The position numbers and the translations under genes are program-made. A DNA stretch of 17,014 bases from Oscillospiraceae bacterium (GTDB taxonomy: Bacteria; Bacillota; Clostridia; Oscillospirales; Oscillospiraceae), in assembly GCA_031280855.1 (NCBI GenBank), contig JAITGH010000043.1, positions 1 to 17,014 of the forward strand. The letters are read 5' to 3'. Below, one piece after another: positions 1 to 5,799 of the stretch. Below the pieces are notes generated by a model, which saw only the letters and a list, made by a program, of their open reading frames with translations, did no database searches and had not been told where the DNA came from. The stretch's first letter is position 1. Each line of letters opens with the position of its first letter.

Positions 1-103
1 GATCTACTTTGGCAGATCCGAACTCCGCACTAATCTTCTTAGCGATCGCACGGTTCTATCTGGCACGCGTCAGCTTCACGATTACTTCGCTTGCATTTGC
101 CAT
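1..103 (-). CDS. 5' end of an unidentified ORF after fusA, interrupted by TAG
   Basis: Not recognised. An ATG at 103-101 is preceded by a good AGGAGG seven bases upstream, so translation should start here. It reads MANASEVIVKLTRAR and then meets TAG at 58-56. The same frame stays open to the window edge (NRAIAKKISAEFGSAKVD). It is not EF-Tu, the usual gene after fusA: there is no KPHxNxGTIGHVDHGKT region. The strand-turn-helix pattern is faintly like the N-terminus of HPr-type proteins, but the HPr active-site histidine is absent, so this is only a guess. TAG is a genuine stop in this genome (rpsG, feoB and nadA end with it). It may be a 15-residue leader peptide, a broken gene, or a sequence error (CAG to TAG) near a contig end. 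Confidence 0.3.
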
Positions 104-120
104 AACTCGATCCTCCTAAC

Positions 121-138
121 AACACCGCATCCGGTGTT
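121..138 (-). promoter_or_regulatory. hairpin at the fusA stop codon, ahead of the next RBS
   Basis: A perfect 7-bp stem (AACACCG / CGGTGTT) with a 4-base loop overlaps the end of fusA (stop at 139-137) and sits directly before the AGGAGG of the following ORF. There is no U-tract, so it does not look like an intrinsic terminator. It could be an RNA-processing or translation-control element between fusA and the next gene. Confidence 0.4.
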
Positions 139-2212
139 ACTTCGACTTCCCGGTTATCAGCTTCTCTTGCAAGGCGCGAGGCAGCTCAACGTAGTGCGAG
201 GGTTCCATCGCGTACTGACCGCGCCCCTGAGTCTTACTGCGAAGGTCGGTCGCGTACCCGAACATCTCGCTAAGCGGTACGTTTGACGTAATCTCCGCGA
301 TCCCGTTGTGAGTCTCCATGGCGGAGATTTGACCGCGCCGAGCGTTCAAGTCGCCCATTACGTCGCCCATATAATCTTCCGGCACCGTTACGCCAACCTT
401 CATGATCGGCTCCAGCAGTACCGCTCCCGCCTTTTGACACGCTTCCTTAAACGCCATCGAGCCCGCGATCTTGAACGCCATCTCCGAGCTGTCGACCTCG
501 TGATAGCTCCCGTCGTACAGCGTCACGCGGACGTCTACCATGTTATACCCCGCAAGGATCCCGCCCGACATCGCGCCCTGAATCCCCGCACTGACCGACG
601 GAATGTATTCCTTCGGGATCGCGCCGCCTACGACCTTGTCGATGAACTCATAGCCCTTGCCCGTCTCGTTCGGCTCGATCATGATCTTTACGTGTCCGTA
701 CTGACCCTTACCTCCCGATTGCCGCACGTAGCGAGTATCCGCGCTTGCCTCACGCGTGATCGTCTCTTTATAGCTCACCTGAGGCTTGCCGATGTTCGCC
801 TCGACCTTGAACTCTCTCAATAGGCGATCGACGATGATCTCAAGGTGAAGCTCTCCCATGCCCGCGATGATCGTCTGCCCCGTTTCCTCATCCGTGTACG
901 CTTTGAACGTCGGATCTTCCTCGACCAGCTTCGCCAGCGCGATCGCCATCTTCTCCTGACCCGCTTTCGTTTTAGGCTCGATCGCCTGTCGTATGACGGG
1001 TTCCGGGAAGTCCATGGACTCCAGTATTACGCTGTGGTTCTCCACGCATAACGTGTCGCCCGTAGTGGTATTCTTCAGCCCGACTGCCGCCGCGATGTCG
1101 CCCGCGTAGACTTCCTCGATGTCCGTACGATCGTTCGCGTGCATTTGCAGGATCCGCCCGAAGCGTTCCCGATGTCCCTTGACGCTGTTCAAAACGCTGT
1201 CGCCCTTCTTTATCGAGCCGGAGTACACGCGGAAGAACGTCAGCTTACCCACGAACGGGTCGGTCATGATCTTGAACGCGAGTGCGCTGAACGGAGCCTT
1301 ATCGTCGGCGGGGCGTTCCTCCGCCGCGTCGGTCTTCGGATTCGTCCCCTTGATCGCCGGGATATCCAGCGGGCTGGGCAGGTAATCCACGACCGCGTTT
1401 AACAGCCGCTGTACACCCTTGTTCTTGAAGCTGGTCCCGCAGATTACGGGCACGAGCTTATTCGCAAGCGTACCTCTCCGAATCGCGGACTGTAGTTTCT
1501 CCAGGCCGACCTCGCCGCCCTCTAAAAACGTCTCCATGATCTCGTCGTCGAAGTCGGCGGCTTTCTCCACCAGTTTCTCCCGGTACTCATTTGCAAGGTC
1601 GACCATATCCGCAGGGATCTCTTCCTCGCTCCACTCCTTACCAAGATCGTCGGAGTAGACGATGGCGCGCATAGTCAGAAGGTCGATCATGCCGCGGAAT
1701 CCGGACTCCGCGCCGATTGGAAGTTGGATCGGCACTGCGTTCGCCTTCAATCGATCGATCGCCATAGCAACAACGCGATAGAAGTCTGCGCCCATGATGT
1801 CCATCTTGTTTACGTAGATGATACGCGGCACCCCGTACCGGTCGGCTTGCCGCCAGACGGTCTCCGACTGCGGCTCCACGCCGCCCTTCGCGCACAGTAC
1901 GGTTACCGAACCGTCAAGCACGCGCAACGAGCGCTCCACCTCGATCGTGAAGTCGACGTGACCGGGAGTGTCGATGATGTTAACTCTGTGATCGTTCCAA
2001 TAGCAAGTGGTGGCTGCGGAGGTTATCGTAATCCCGCGCTCCTGCTCTTGCTCCATCCAGTCCATCGTCGCCGCACCCTCGTGAACCTCGCCCATACGGT
2101 AGTTAACGCCCGTATAGAAGAGTATGCGTTCCGTAGTGGTGGTTTTTCCCGCGTCGATGTGCGCCATTATACCAATGTTACGCGTCTTTTCCAGGCTGTA
2201 TTCTCGAGCCAT
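137..2212 (-). CDS. fusA: Elongation factor G (EF-G)
   Basis: Cytoplasmic translational GTPase that drives tRNA-mRNA translocation and, with RRF, ribosome recycling. The 691-residue length is normal for EF-G. Visible GTPase motifs: G1 AHIDAGKT at 17-24, switch I RGIT at 59-62, G3 DTPGH at 81-85, G4 NKMD at 135-138. Domains II to V follow, including the domain IV stretch YGHVKI and the C-terminal [27 protein letters not shown] region. The start is supported by a GGAG about 10 bases upstream. It is the third gene of the str operon, about 40 bases after rpsG. No frame damage or missing motif was seen. Identification is secure. Confidence 0.98.
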   Translation of the reverse strand: MAREYSLEKTRNIGIMAHIDAGKTTTTERILFYTGVNYRMGEVHEGAATMDWMEQEQERGITITSAATTCYWNDHRVNIIDTPGHVDFTIEVERSLRVLDGSVTVLCAKGGVEPQSETVWRQADRYGVPRIIYVNKMDIMGADFYRVVAMAIDRLKANAVPIQLPIGAESGFRGMIDLLTMRAIVYSDDLGKEWSEEEIPADMVDLANEYREKLVEKAADFDDEIMETFLEGGEVGLEKLQSAIRRGTLANKLVPVICGTSFKNKGVQRLLNAVVDYLPSPLDIPAIKGTNPKTDAAEERPADDKAPFSALAFKIMTDPFVGKLTFFRVYSGSIKKGDSVLNSVKGHRERFGRILQMHANDRTDIEEVYAGDIAAAVGLKNTTTGDTLCVENHSVILESMDFPEPVIRQAIEPKTKAGQEKMAIALAKLVEEDPTFKAYTDEETGQTIIAGMGELHLEIIVDRLLREFKVEANIGKPQVSYKETITREASADTRYVRQSGGKGQYGHVKIMIEPNETGKGYEFIDKVVGGAIPKEYIPSVSAGIQGAMSGGILAGYNMVDVRVTLYDGSYHEVDSSEMAFKIAGSMAFKEACQKAGAVLLEPIMKVGVTVPEDYMGDVMGDLNARRGQISAMETHNGIAEITSNVPLSEMFGYATDLRSKTQGRGQYAMEPSHYVELPRALQEKLITGKSK

Positions 2213-2254
2213 TTTGTTAGGATCTCCTGATTTATCTTAAGGTCGCTCTGCCAA

Positions 2255-2725
2255 CTACCATCGGAAGTGCGCGAACGCCTTATTACTGTCGGCCATGCGG
2301 TGCATGTCCTCACGGCGTTTAACGGAGTTGCCGTTCCCGTTACTTGCGTCGAGTATCTCGCCCGCCAGCCGTTCCCGCATCGTCTTCTCTCCGCGCTTGC
2401 GAGAGAAGCTGGTAAGCCAGCGCAGTCCCAGCGTCTGCCGACGCTCCGGCCGAACCTCCAGCGGAACCTGGTACGTCGAACCTCCGACGCGCCGCGCCTT
2501 GACCTCCAGCGACGGCATTACGTTCTCCATCGCCTTCACGAATACGTCCAGCGGCGCTTGACCGCTCTTCTCGCCTATCAGATCGAACGCTCCGTAGACA
2601 ACTTTCTGAGCGACTCCCTTTTTACCGTCAAGCATTATGCTATTCACTAGCTTGCTGACCAGAACCGATTTGTAGATCGGATCCGGAAGTACCTCTCGTT
2701 TTGGGACATTACCTCTTCTGGGCAT
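2255..2725 (-). CDS. rpsG: 30S ribosomal protein S7 (uS7)
   Basis: Primary-assembly protein of the 30S head; it binds the 3' domain of 16S rRNA. The protein is 156 residues, the family's usual length, starting [16 protein letters not shown] and ending KAFAHFRW, both typical of S7. The reading frame is open for 84 further codons upstream, to 2977, but the conserved S7 N-terminus and a purine-rich GGGGGAAGG ribosome binding site put the start at 2725. It ends in TAG. It lies between rpsL and fusA as in most bacteria. The 261-bp spacer to rpsL is long and full of hairpins (separate entry). In E. coli S7 represses its own operon by binding the rpsL-rpsG spacer, so autoregulation here is a reasonable inference. 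Confidence 0.97.
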   Translation of the reverse strand: MPRRGNVPKREVLPDPIYKSVLVSKLVNSIMLDGKKGVAQKVVYGAFDLIGEKSGQAPLDVFVKAMENVMPSLEVKARRVGGSTYQVPLEVRPERRQTLGLRWLTSFSRKRGEKTMRERLAGEILDASNGNGNSVKRREDMHRMADSNKAFAHFRW

Positions 2726-2773
2726 CGTCCTTCCCCCTATTCTCCGGCGACGTTGACGTGCCGGGTTACAGAT

Positions 2774-2930
2774 TGCCGCGTGAACGCGGCAGGTACTCGA
2801 AAGCGTGATCCTCACGCTCCCGTCGCGCCCTAGATACAGATGTATATATAGGGCATCTTGAACGTACGTGTCCGCACCGTGATATACGCCCGGCATCCTC
2901 GGATTCGCATACGGCGGCGACTGTGCGCCG
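2774..2930 (-). promoter_or_regulatory. tandem hairpins in the rpsL-rpsG spacer (possible S7 leader)
   Basis: The 261-bp spacer between the rpsL stop and the rpsG start contains several inverted repeats. TGCCGCG/CGCGGCA lies at 2774-2780 and 2785-2791. AGCGTGA/TCACGCT lies at 2802-2808 and 2812-2818. GCCCTA/TAGGGC lies at 2827-2832 and 2849-2854, with an inner ATACA/TGTAT pair. CGGCG/CGCCG lies at 2915-2919 and 2926-2930. All have short loops and none is followed by a U-tract on the minus strand. In E. coli the S7 translational operator lies between these same two genes. The position therefore suggests a structured control region; that role is inference. Confidence 0.45.
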
Positions 2931-2986
2931 GTATTACGAGCTTCAGGATACAGCGGCGTCGGTGCGCGAACGCTCATCGGCTGCGC

Positions 2987-3403
2987 TTACTTGCTTTTCG
3001 GACGCTTCGCGCCATACTTGGAGCGGCTCTGTAAGCGGTTCTTCACGCCTTGAGTATCAAGTGTACCGCGAATGATGTGGTAACGCACACCGGGAAGGTC
3101 GCGCACGCGTCCGCCGCGTATCATGACGATGCTGTGCTCTTGCAGATTGTGTCCCTCGCCGGGGATATAAGCGGTGACCTCGTACCCGTTCGACAGCCGT
3201 ACGCGAGCGATCTTACGCAGCGCGGAGTTCGGCTTCTTCGGCGTGGTAGTTTTGACGGCGGTGCAGACTCCGCGCTTTTGCGGGCTGGACATGCTGATCT
3301 CAACGTTCTTCAGCGTATTGCGGGACTTGAGCAGCGCCGGGTTTGTGGACTTCTTCTCGAACTGCTGGCGCCCTTTACGGACCAGTTGGTTTAGTGTCGG
3401 CAT
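2987..3403 (-). CDS. rpsL: 30S ribosomal protein S12 (uS12)
   Basis: Decoding-centre protein of the small subunit, controlling tRNA selection accuracy. It is 138 residues, the longer Firmicutes-type form (E. coli has 124), with the hallmark [13 protein letters not shown] and [11 protein letters not shown] segments. The Lys of the first streptomycin site is kept at K56 (E. coli K42). At the second site, usually [13 protein letters not shown], this protein reads [14 protein letters not shown]101 (codon CGC at 3103-3101) replaces the near-universal lysine (E. coli K87, M. tuberculosis K88). That substitution is a classic streptomycin-resistance change. Start supported by GGAG upstream. First gene of the operon, with its own promoter at 3439-3467. 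Confidence 0.98.
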   Translation of the reverse strand: MPTLNQLVRKGRQQFEKKSTNPALLKSRNTLKNVEISMSSPQKRGVCTAVKTTTPKKPNSALRKIARVRLSNGYEVTAYIPGEGHNLQEHSIVMIRGGRVRDLPGVRYHIIRGTLDTQGVKNRLQSRSKYGAKRPKSK

Positions 3404-3438
3404 TGGGTTCTCCTTTCTTTCGACATTGAAACTAGAGT

Positions 3439-3467
3439 ATTATACCACACTTTCTCCCGTTTGTCAA
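3439..3467 (-). promoter_or_regulatory. sigma-A promoter of the str operon, with A-tract UP element
   Basis: On the minus strand TTGACA (3467-3462) and TATAAT (3444-3439) are separated by exactly 17 bp, a perfect consensus. Upstream, A-tracts at about 3472-3477, 3482-3484 and 3490-3496 recur at roughly 9-10 bp, as in UP elements of strong ribosomal promoters. Transcription would begin near 3432, about 30 bases before rpsL. Confidence 0.85.
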
Positions 3468-3590
3468 GTACTTTTTTCGGATTTCTCGATTTTTTTCGAT
3501 AACTTGCCTCAACTTAGCGTCACCAACTCACTTCCAAGTCAAACGGTACAAATTTCGGTAGAAAATTCTTCGCAAAATGTTAAAAAACTG

Positions 3591-3619
3591 TTGACAACTC
3601 TCGGGCTTTGGTGTATAGT
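3591..3619 (+). promoter_or_regulatory. sigma-A promoter of the small lipoprotein gene
   Basis: TTGACA (3591-3596), 17 bp, then TATAGT (3614-3619). A-runs at 3562-3565, 3574-3577 and 3582-3587 lie immediately upstream with near-helical spacing, resembling an UP element. The predicted RNA start near 3626 leaves a leader of about 45 bases carrying a strong AGGAGG. Confidence 0.8.
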
Positions 3620-3669
3620 GTACCGGAATAACTGTTCGCGTCTAACCTGACAGAAAGGAGGACACAGGA

Positions 3670-3951
3670 ATGAAGAAGATACTTGCGATTGCTCTGTTGC
3701 TGGCGATGTTCGTGACGTTGCTGGCGGCGTGCGGAGGCGGAACCCTTTCGGGTACTTACAAGGATGAGCTGACCGGCACGACCTCGTACACGTTCAAGGA
3801 CGGCAAGGTTTCTGCGAGTGCGTCAGACATCGAGTTAATGTCGGATATGGAGTTCGAGGTCACCGACGGCAAACTTTTGATCGCCGGCGCAGAGGTCGGA
3901 ACCTTCGACGGATCTAAGCTTGTCATCGGCGGGGTTACTTACAAAAAGTAG
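3670..3951 (+). CDS. small secreted lipoprotein, lipocalin-like/DUF5640-like
   Basis: A 93-residue precursor with a classic lipoprotein signal: KK at 2-3, a hydrophobic core at 4-18 and a lipobox LAAC ending in C21, so it should be diacylated and anchored on the outer face of the membrane. The mature part is about 72 residues of short beta-strand segments (SGTYKDELTGTTSYTFKDGKV and later GKLLIAGAEVGTF, KLVIGGVTYKK). This pattern resembles the small DUF5640-like lipoproteins common in Clostridia; that assignment is by eye only. AGGAGG lies just upstream. It is a one-gene unit with its own strong promoter and terminator, divergent from the str operon. Function unknown. Confidence 0.85.
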   Translation: MKKILAIALLLAMFVTLLAACGGGTLSGTYKDELTGTTSYTFKDGKVSASASDIELMSDMEFEVTDGKLLIAGAEVGTFDGSKLVIGGVTYKK

Positions 3952-3959
3952 TATCGCCG

Positions 3960-4013
3960 GCGGAACCTCACCGTTCCGCAAAGGCTCGGACGTCTTTATC
4001 GGCGTCCGAGCTT
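3960..4013 (+). terminator. double-hairpin terminator after the lipoprotein gene
   Basis: Two adjacent hairpins follow the stop codon: GCGGAAC/GTTCCGC (3960-3966 and 3973-3979), then GCTCGGACG/CGTCCGAGC (3984-3992 and 4003-4011). The second is followed by TTCTTTGT, a modest U-rich tail on the plus strand. The convergent araC-type gene ends at 4043, so the second hairpin may serve both directions. Confidence 0.75.
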
Positions 4014-4042
4014 CTTTGTATCCGCCGCGTTTGAGCCGCGCA

Positions 4043-4948
4043 CTACGCGCCGCCGGAGTTGCGCACGTGGTGCGGAGCGGTTCCGACGCTGCGCCGGAAA
4101 GCGGCGGAGAACGCTCCGGGCTTCGAATACCCGACTTGACGCGCAATCTCCGAGACGCTGAGCGTTGACTCCGTTAACAGTCGCTTCGCCCGCTCCATGC
4201 GCACGCGTTGCAGGTACGCGAACGCGCTCTCGCCGAACTTGCGCTTGAACGCGTGCTTGAACTTGCTGGGGCTCATGTACGCGGACGCGGCGAGCAGCTC
4301 GACGGTTAGCTCGAGGTTAAAGTCCGACTCGATTCGCTGCCGAGCCTTCAGCAGCAACTCCTCGTCGGATTCGAGTTTGCTTGACGCGCTCGGCGCGGGA
4401 GTCTGCGGCTCGGTTGCCGCGACGAGCAGCGCGAGCAGCTCTGTCGCCATGCCGTCGCGGTAGATTCGCGCCGCACGCTCGGAGTACGTGCTTGAAGCCA
4501 ACGCGTCCAGCACCTCGGCGATCTTGCGCACGTACGCGCCGCTAAGACGAAGCTCGAGGTCGCGGAAGCCCTCGTCAAGATGCCGTGCGCAGAATCGTTC
4601 GGAAAGCGTCGCGTCGATTCCGTGTACGCGCTCCCCGCGATTGAACGCGAAGCTCGGGAACGCGCCGTCGACCGCGCAGTATGCGGCGGACGTGTGCGAG
4701 TGACGCGCTCCGCCGTCGAAGCGCATGGTAATCGCGTGTACGCATCCGGGCAGATTCGCGGATACGGTTGCGTCGCCGTCGAACTCGACGTCGAAGCGAG
4801 TGACCGCGAAGTCGGGCGCGTCGAAGATCCACGCGTGACCGCGGAACGTCTGCGCTTGCTTCAGCAGGAACTTGCGGAAGCCGTCAGGCGCCGCTCCGGC
4901 GGGCTCGGCAACGCTTTCGGCGAATAGACCGTGAAGTTGAGATAACAT
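4043..4948 (-). CDS. AraC-family transcriptional regulator beside feo
   Basis: Cytoplasmic DNA-binding regulator of 301 residues. The C-terminal 100 residues (about 200-299) carry the AraC/XylS double helix-turn-helix: LTVELLAASAYMSPSKFKHAF, then LSVSEIARQVGYSKPGAFSAAFRR. The N-terminal 180 residues are a ligand/sensor domain I cannot assign. Start: an ATG at 4978 gives ten more codons but lacks a ribosome binding site. The ATG at 4948 has GGAGG ten bases upstream, inside that extension, so 4948 is preferred. The gene is divergent from feoAAB, and a 13-bp direct repeat with 21-bp period lies between it and the feo promoter. Regulation of iron uptake is therefore the best guess, but the effector is unknown. 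Confidence 0.9.
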   Translation of the reverse strand: MLSQLHGLFAESVAEPAGAAPDGFRKFLLKQAQTFRGHAWIFDAPDFAVTRFDVEFDGDATVSANLPGCVHAITMRFDGGARHSHTSAAYCAVDGAFPSFAFNRGERVHGIDATLSERFCARHLDEGFRDLELRLSGAYVRKIAEVLDALASSTYSERAARIYRDGMATELLALLVAATEPQTPAPSASSKLESDEELLLKARQRIESDFNLELTVELLAASAYMSPSKFKHAFKRKFGESAFAYLQRVRMERAKRLLTESTLSVSEIARQVGYSKPGAFSAAFRRSVGTAPHHVRNSGGA

Positions 4949-4985
4949 GCGGGTTGAACCTCCGTATATGGCGGGCATGTCGGAA

Positions 4986-5019
4986 ATGCCCTAAAAGGTT
5001 AAACTTATGCCCTAAAAGG
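4986..5019 (+). repeat. direct repeat ATGCCCTAAAAGG x2, 21-bp period (AraC-type half-sites)
   Basis: The 13-mer ATGCCCTAAAAGG occurs exactly at 4986-4998 and 5007-5019. A 21-bp period puts both copies on the same DNA face two turns apart, as with tandem half-sites of AraC-family proteins such as araI1/araI2. The pair ends 20 bp before the feo -35 and lies inside the predicted 5' UTR of the adjacent araC-type gene. Confidence 0.7.
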
Positions 5020-5039
5020 GTGAAACCATCGCGTGGCTA

Positions 5040-5068
5040 TTGACTTTGATGCGGTAGCCGTGTATAAT
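5040..5068 (+). promoter_or_regulatory. sigma-A promoter of the feoAAB operon
   Basis: TTGACT (5040-5045), 17 bp, TATAAT (5063-5068). The RNA would start near 5075, leaving a leader of about 167 bases before feoA with a stable hairpin near the RBS. The direct repeats lie at about -56 to -89, where an activator would sit. Confidence 0.75.
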
Positions 5069-5102
5069 CACAATGATTAGCCAGCACTAACATTATACAC
5101 GG
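5058..5102. repeat. 11-bp inverted repeat spanning two opposed -10 boxes
   Basis: CCGTGTATAAT (5058-5068) and its exact reverse complement ATTATACACGG (5092-5102) are separated by 23 bp. Each arm contains the -10 box of one of two face-to-face promoters. It could be an operator or simply the consequence of two near-identical promoters. Confidence 0.7.
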
Positions 5103-5120
5103 GAATCGCGGGCGTGTCAA
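5092..5120 (-). promoter_or_regulatory. sigma-A promoter of the araC-type gene
   Basis: On the minus strand TTGACA (5120-5115) and TATAAT (5097-5092) are 17 bp apart. The predicted start near 5085 means the transcript crosses the feo promoter and the direct repeats before reaching the start codon at 4948, a leader of about 137 bases. Confidence 0.75.
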
Positions 5121-5188
5121 CACATATTTTCAGATTGCAGAAGACGCCCTCAAGCCCCGTTATCAGACAGATTAGGTGCGATTGCGCA

Positions 5189-5225
5189 TGGGTTAGCACG
5201 CTCTAATTAGTGCGATATAACCTAA
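5189..5225 (+). promoter_or_regulatory. hairpin and possible DtxR/IdeR-like half-sites before feoA
   Basis: GGTTAGCAC (5191-5199) pairs with GTGC (5210-5213) plus TAACC (5218-5222) across a 4-base bulge, just before the GGAAAGG ribosome binding site. The overlapping 19-mer at 5207-5225 begins TTAG and ends AACCTAA. It matches 12 of 19 positions of the known DtxR consensus TTAGGTTAGCCTAACCTAA, but its first half is poor. Either an iron-repressor site or an RNA structure masking the RBS is possible; both are inference. Confidence 0.3.
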
Positions 5226-5241
5226 CGGAAAGGCGGGATAC

Positions 5242-5454
5242 ATGATGCCGCTTACTATGGCTCCAAACGGGGAGCGGAACATGATCAAAAAGGTCGGAGG
5301 TGACGCGAATGTTCGCCGCCACCTGGAGAATCTCGGGTTTGTACCCGGTGCCTACGTTTCGCTTGTCGCTCAGATCAGCGGGAACGTTATCGTTAACATC
5401 AAGGACTCACGCGTTGCTCTAAGTCGAGAGATGGCGGCGAAGATCATGGTGTAA
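5242..5454 (+). CDS. feoA: FeoA domain protein (first copy)
   Basis: Small cytoplasmic SH3-like FeoA protein of 70 residues, thought to interact with FeoB and support Fe(II) import. Family features seen: a helical DANVRRHLENLGFVPG segment at about 21-36 (equivalent of the FeoA rL.elGl.pG motif), then alternating strands ending in VNIKDSRVALSREMAAKIMV, the typical FeoA C-terminus. Translation may begin at either of two adjacent ATGs (5242 or 5245); GGAAAGGCGGG lies just upstream. First gene of the feo operon, 27 bases before a second, only distantly similar feoA. Tandem FeoA genes before feoB are common in Clostridia. Confidence 0.9.
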   Translation: MMPLTMAPNGERNMIKKVGGDANVRRHLENLGFVPGAYVSLVAQISGNVIVNIKDSRVALSREMAAKIMV

Positions 5455-5481
5455 CCTTGAAACAAGAAGGAGGAGACTACA

Positions 5482-5703
5482 ATGCAGACACTCAAGGATG
5501 CGCGGCCGGGCGCGACTGTTCACGTTACCAAGATCGACGGTCAAGGCGCGGTCAAGCGCCGTATTATGGAGATGGGCATCACGAAAGGCGTGGAGATCTA
5601 CGTGCGCAAGGTCGCGCCGCTTGGCGACCCTGTCGAGGTTACTGTGCGCGGGTACGAGCTTTCGCTTCGCAAGGTCGACGCTCAGCTTATCGAGGTCGTC
5701 TAG
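5482..5703 (+). CDS. feoA: FeoA domain protein (second copy)
   Basis: A second FeoA-like SH3-fold protein of 73 residues. It reads MQTLKDARPGATVHVTKIDGQG, then AVKRRIMEMGITKGVEIYVRKVAPLGDP and VEVTVRGYELSLRKVDAQLIEVV. The central R.ME.MGITKG.E..V.. and GYELSLRK motifs are textbook FeoA, closer to the family consensus than the upstream copy. AGGAGG is correctly spaced before the ATG. A 96-bp gap separates it from feoB. Since the two copies differ, they may have distinct partners (FeoB N-domain versus the Cys-rich peptide), but this is inference. Confidence 0.95.
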   Translation: MQTLKDARPGATVHVTKIDGQGAVKRRIMEMGITKGVEIYVRKVAPLGDPVEVTVRGYELSLRKVDAQLIEVV

Positions 5704-5799
5704 ACTCGTCATTCGACCTGTCCTGAAACTGTGCAGTGCGAGGCGAACAGGCCGTTGCGTCATATCCCGCAAAATCTATCACAATAGGAGGACTTCACA

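Noticed and set aside
56..58. TAG read as a sense codon (recoded genome)
   Set aside because: rpsG, feoB and nadA end normally at TAG with conserved C-termini, so TAG is a stop here.
1724..2230. 168-codon open frame antisense to fusA
   Set aside because: It runs opposite the conserved EF-G GTPase domain and has no RBS or family resemblance.
2726..2977. 84-codon N-terminal extension of S7
   Set aside because: No ribosome binding site at 2977; the conserved S7 N-terminus MPRRG starts at 2725 with its own RBS.
4949..4978. Earlier ATG for the AraC-family gene
   Set aside because: No RBS before 4978, whereas GGAGG lies correctly before ATG 4948 within this stretch.
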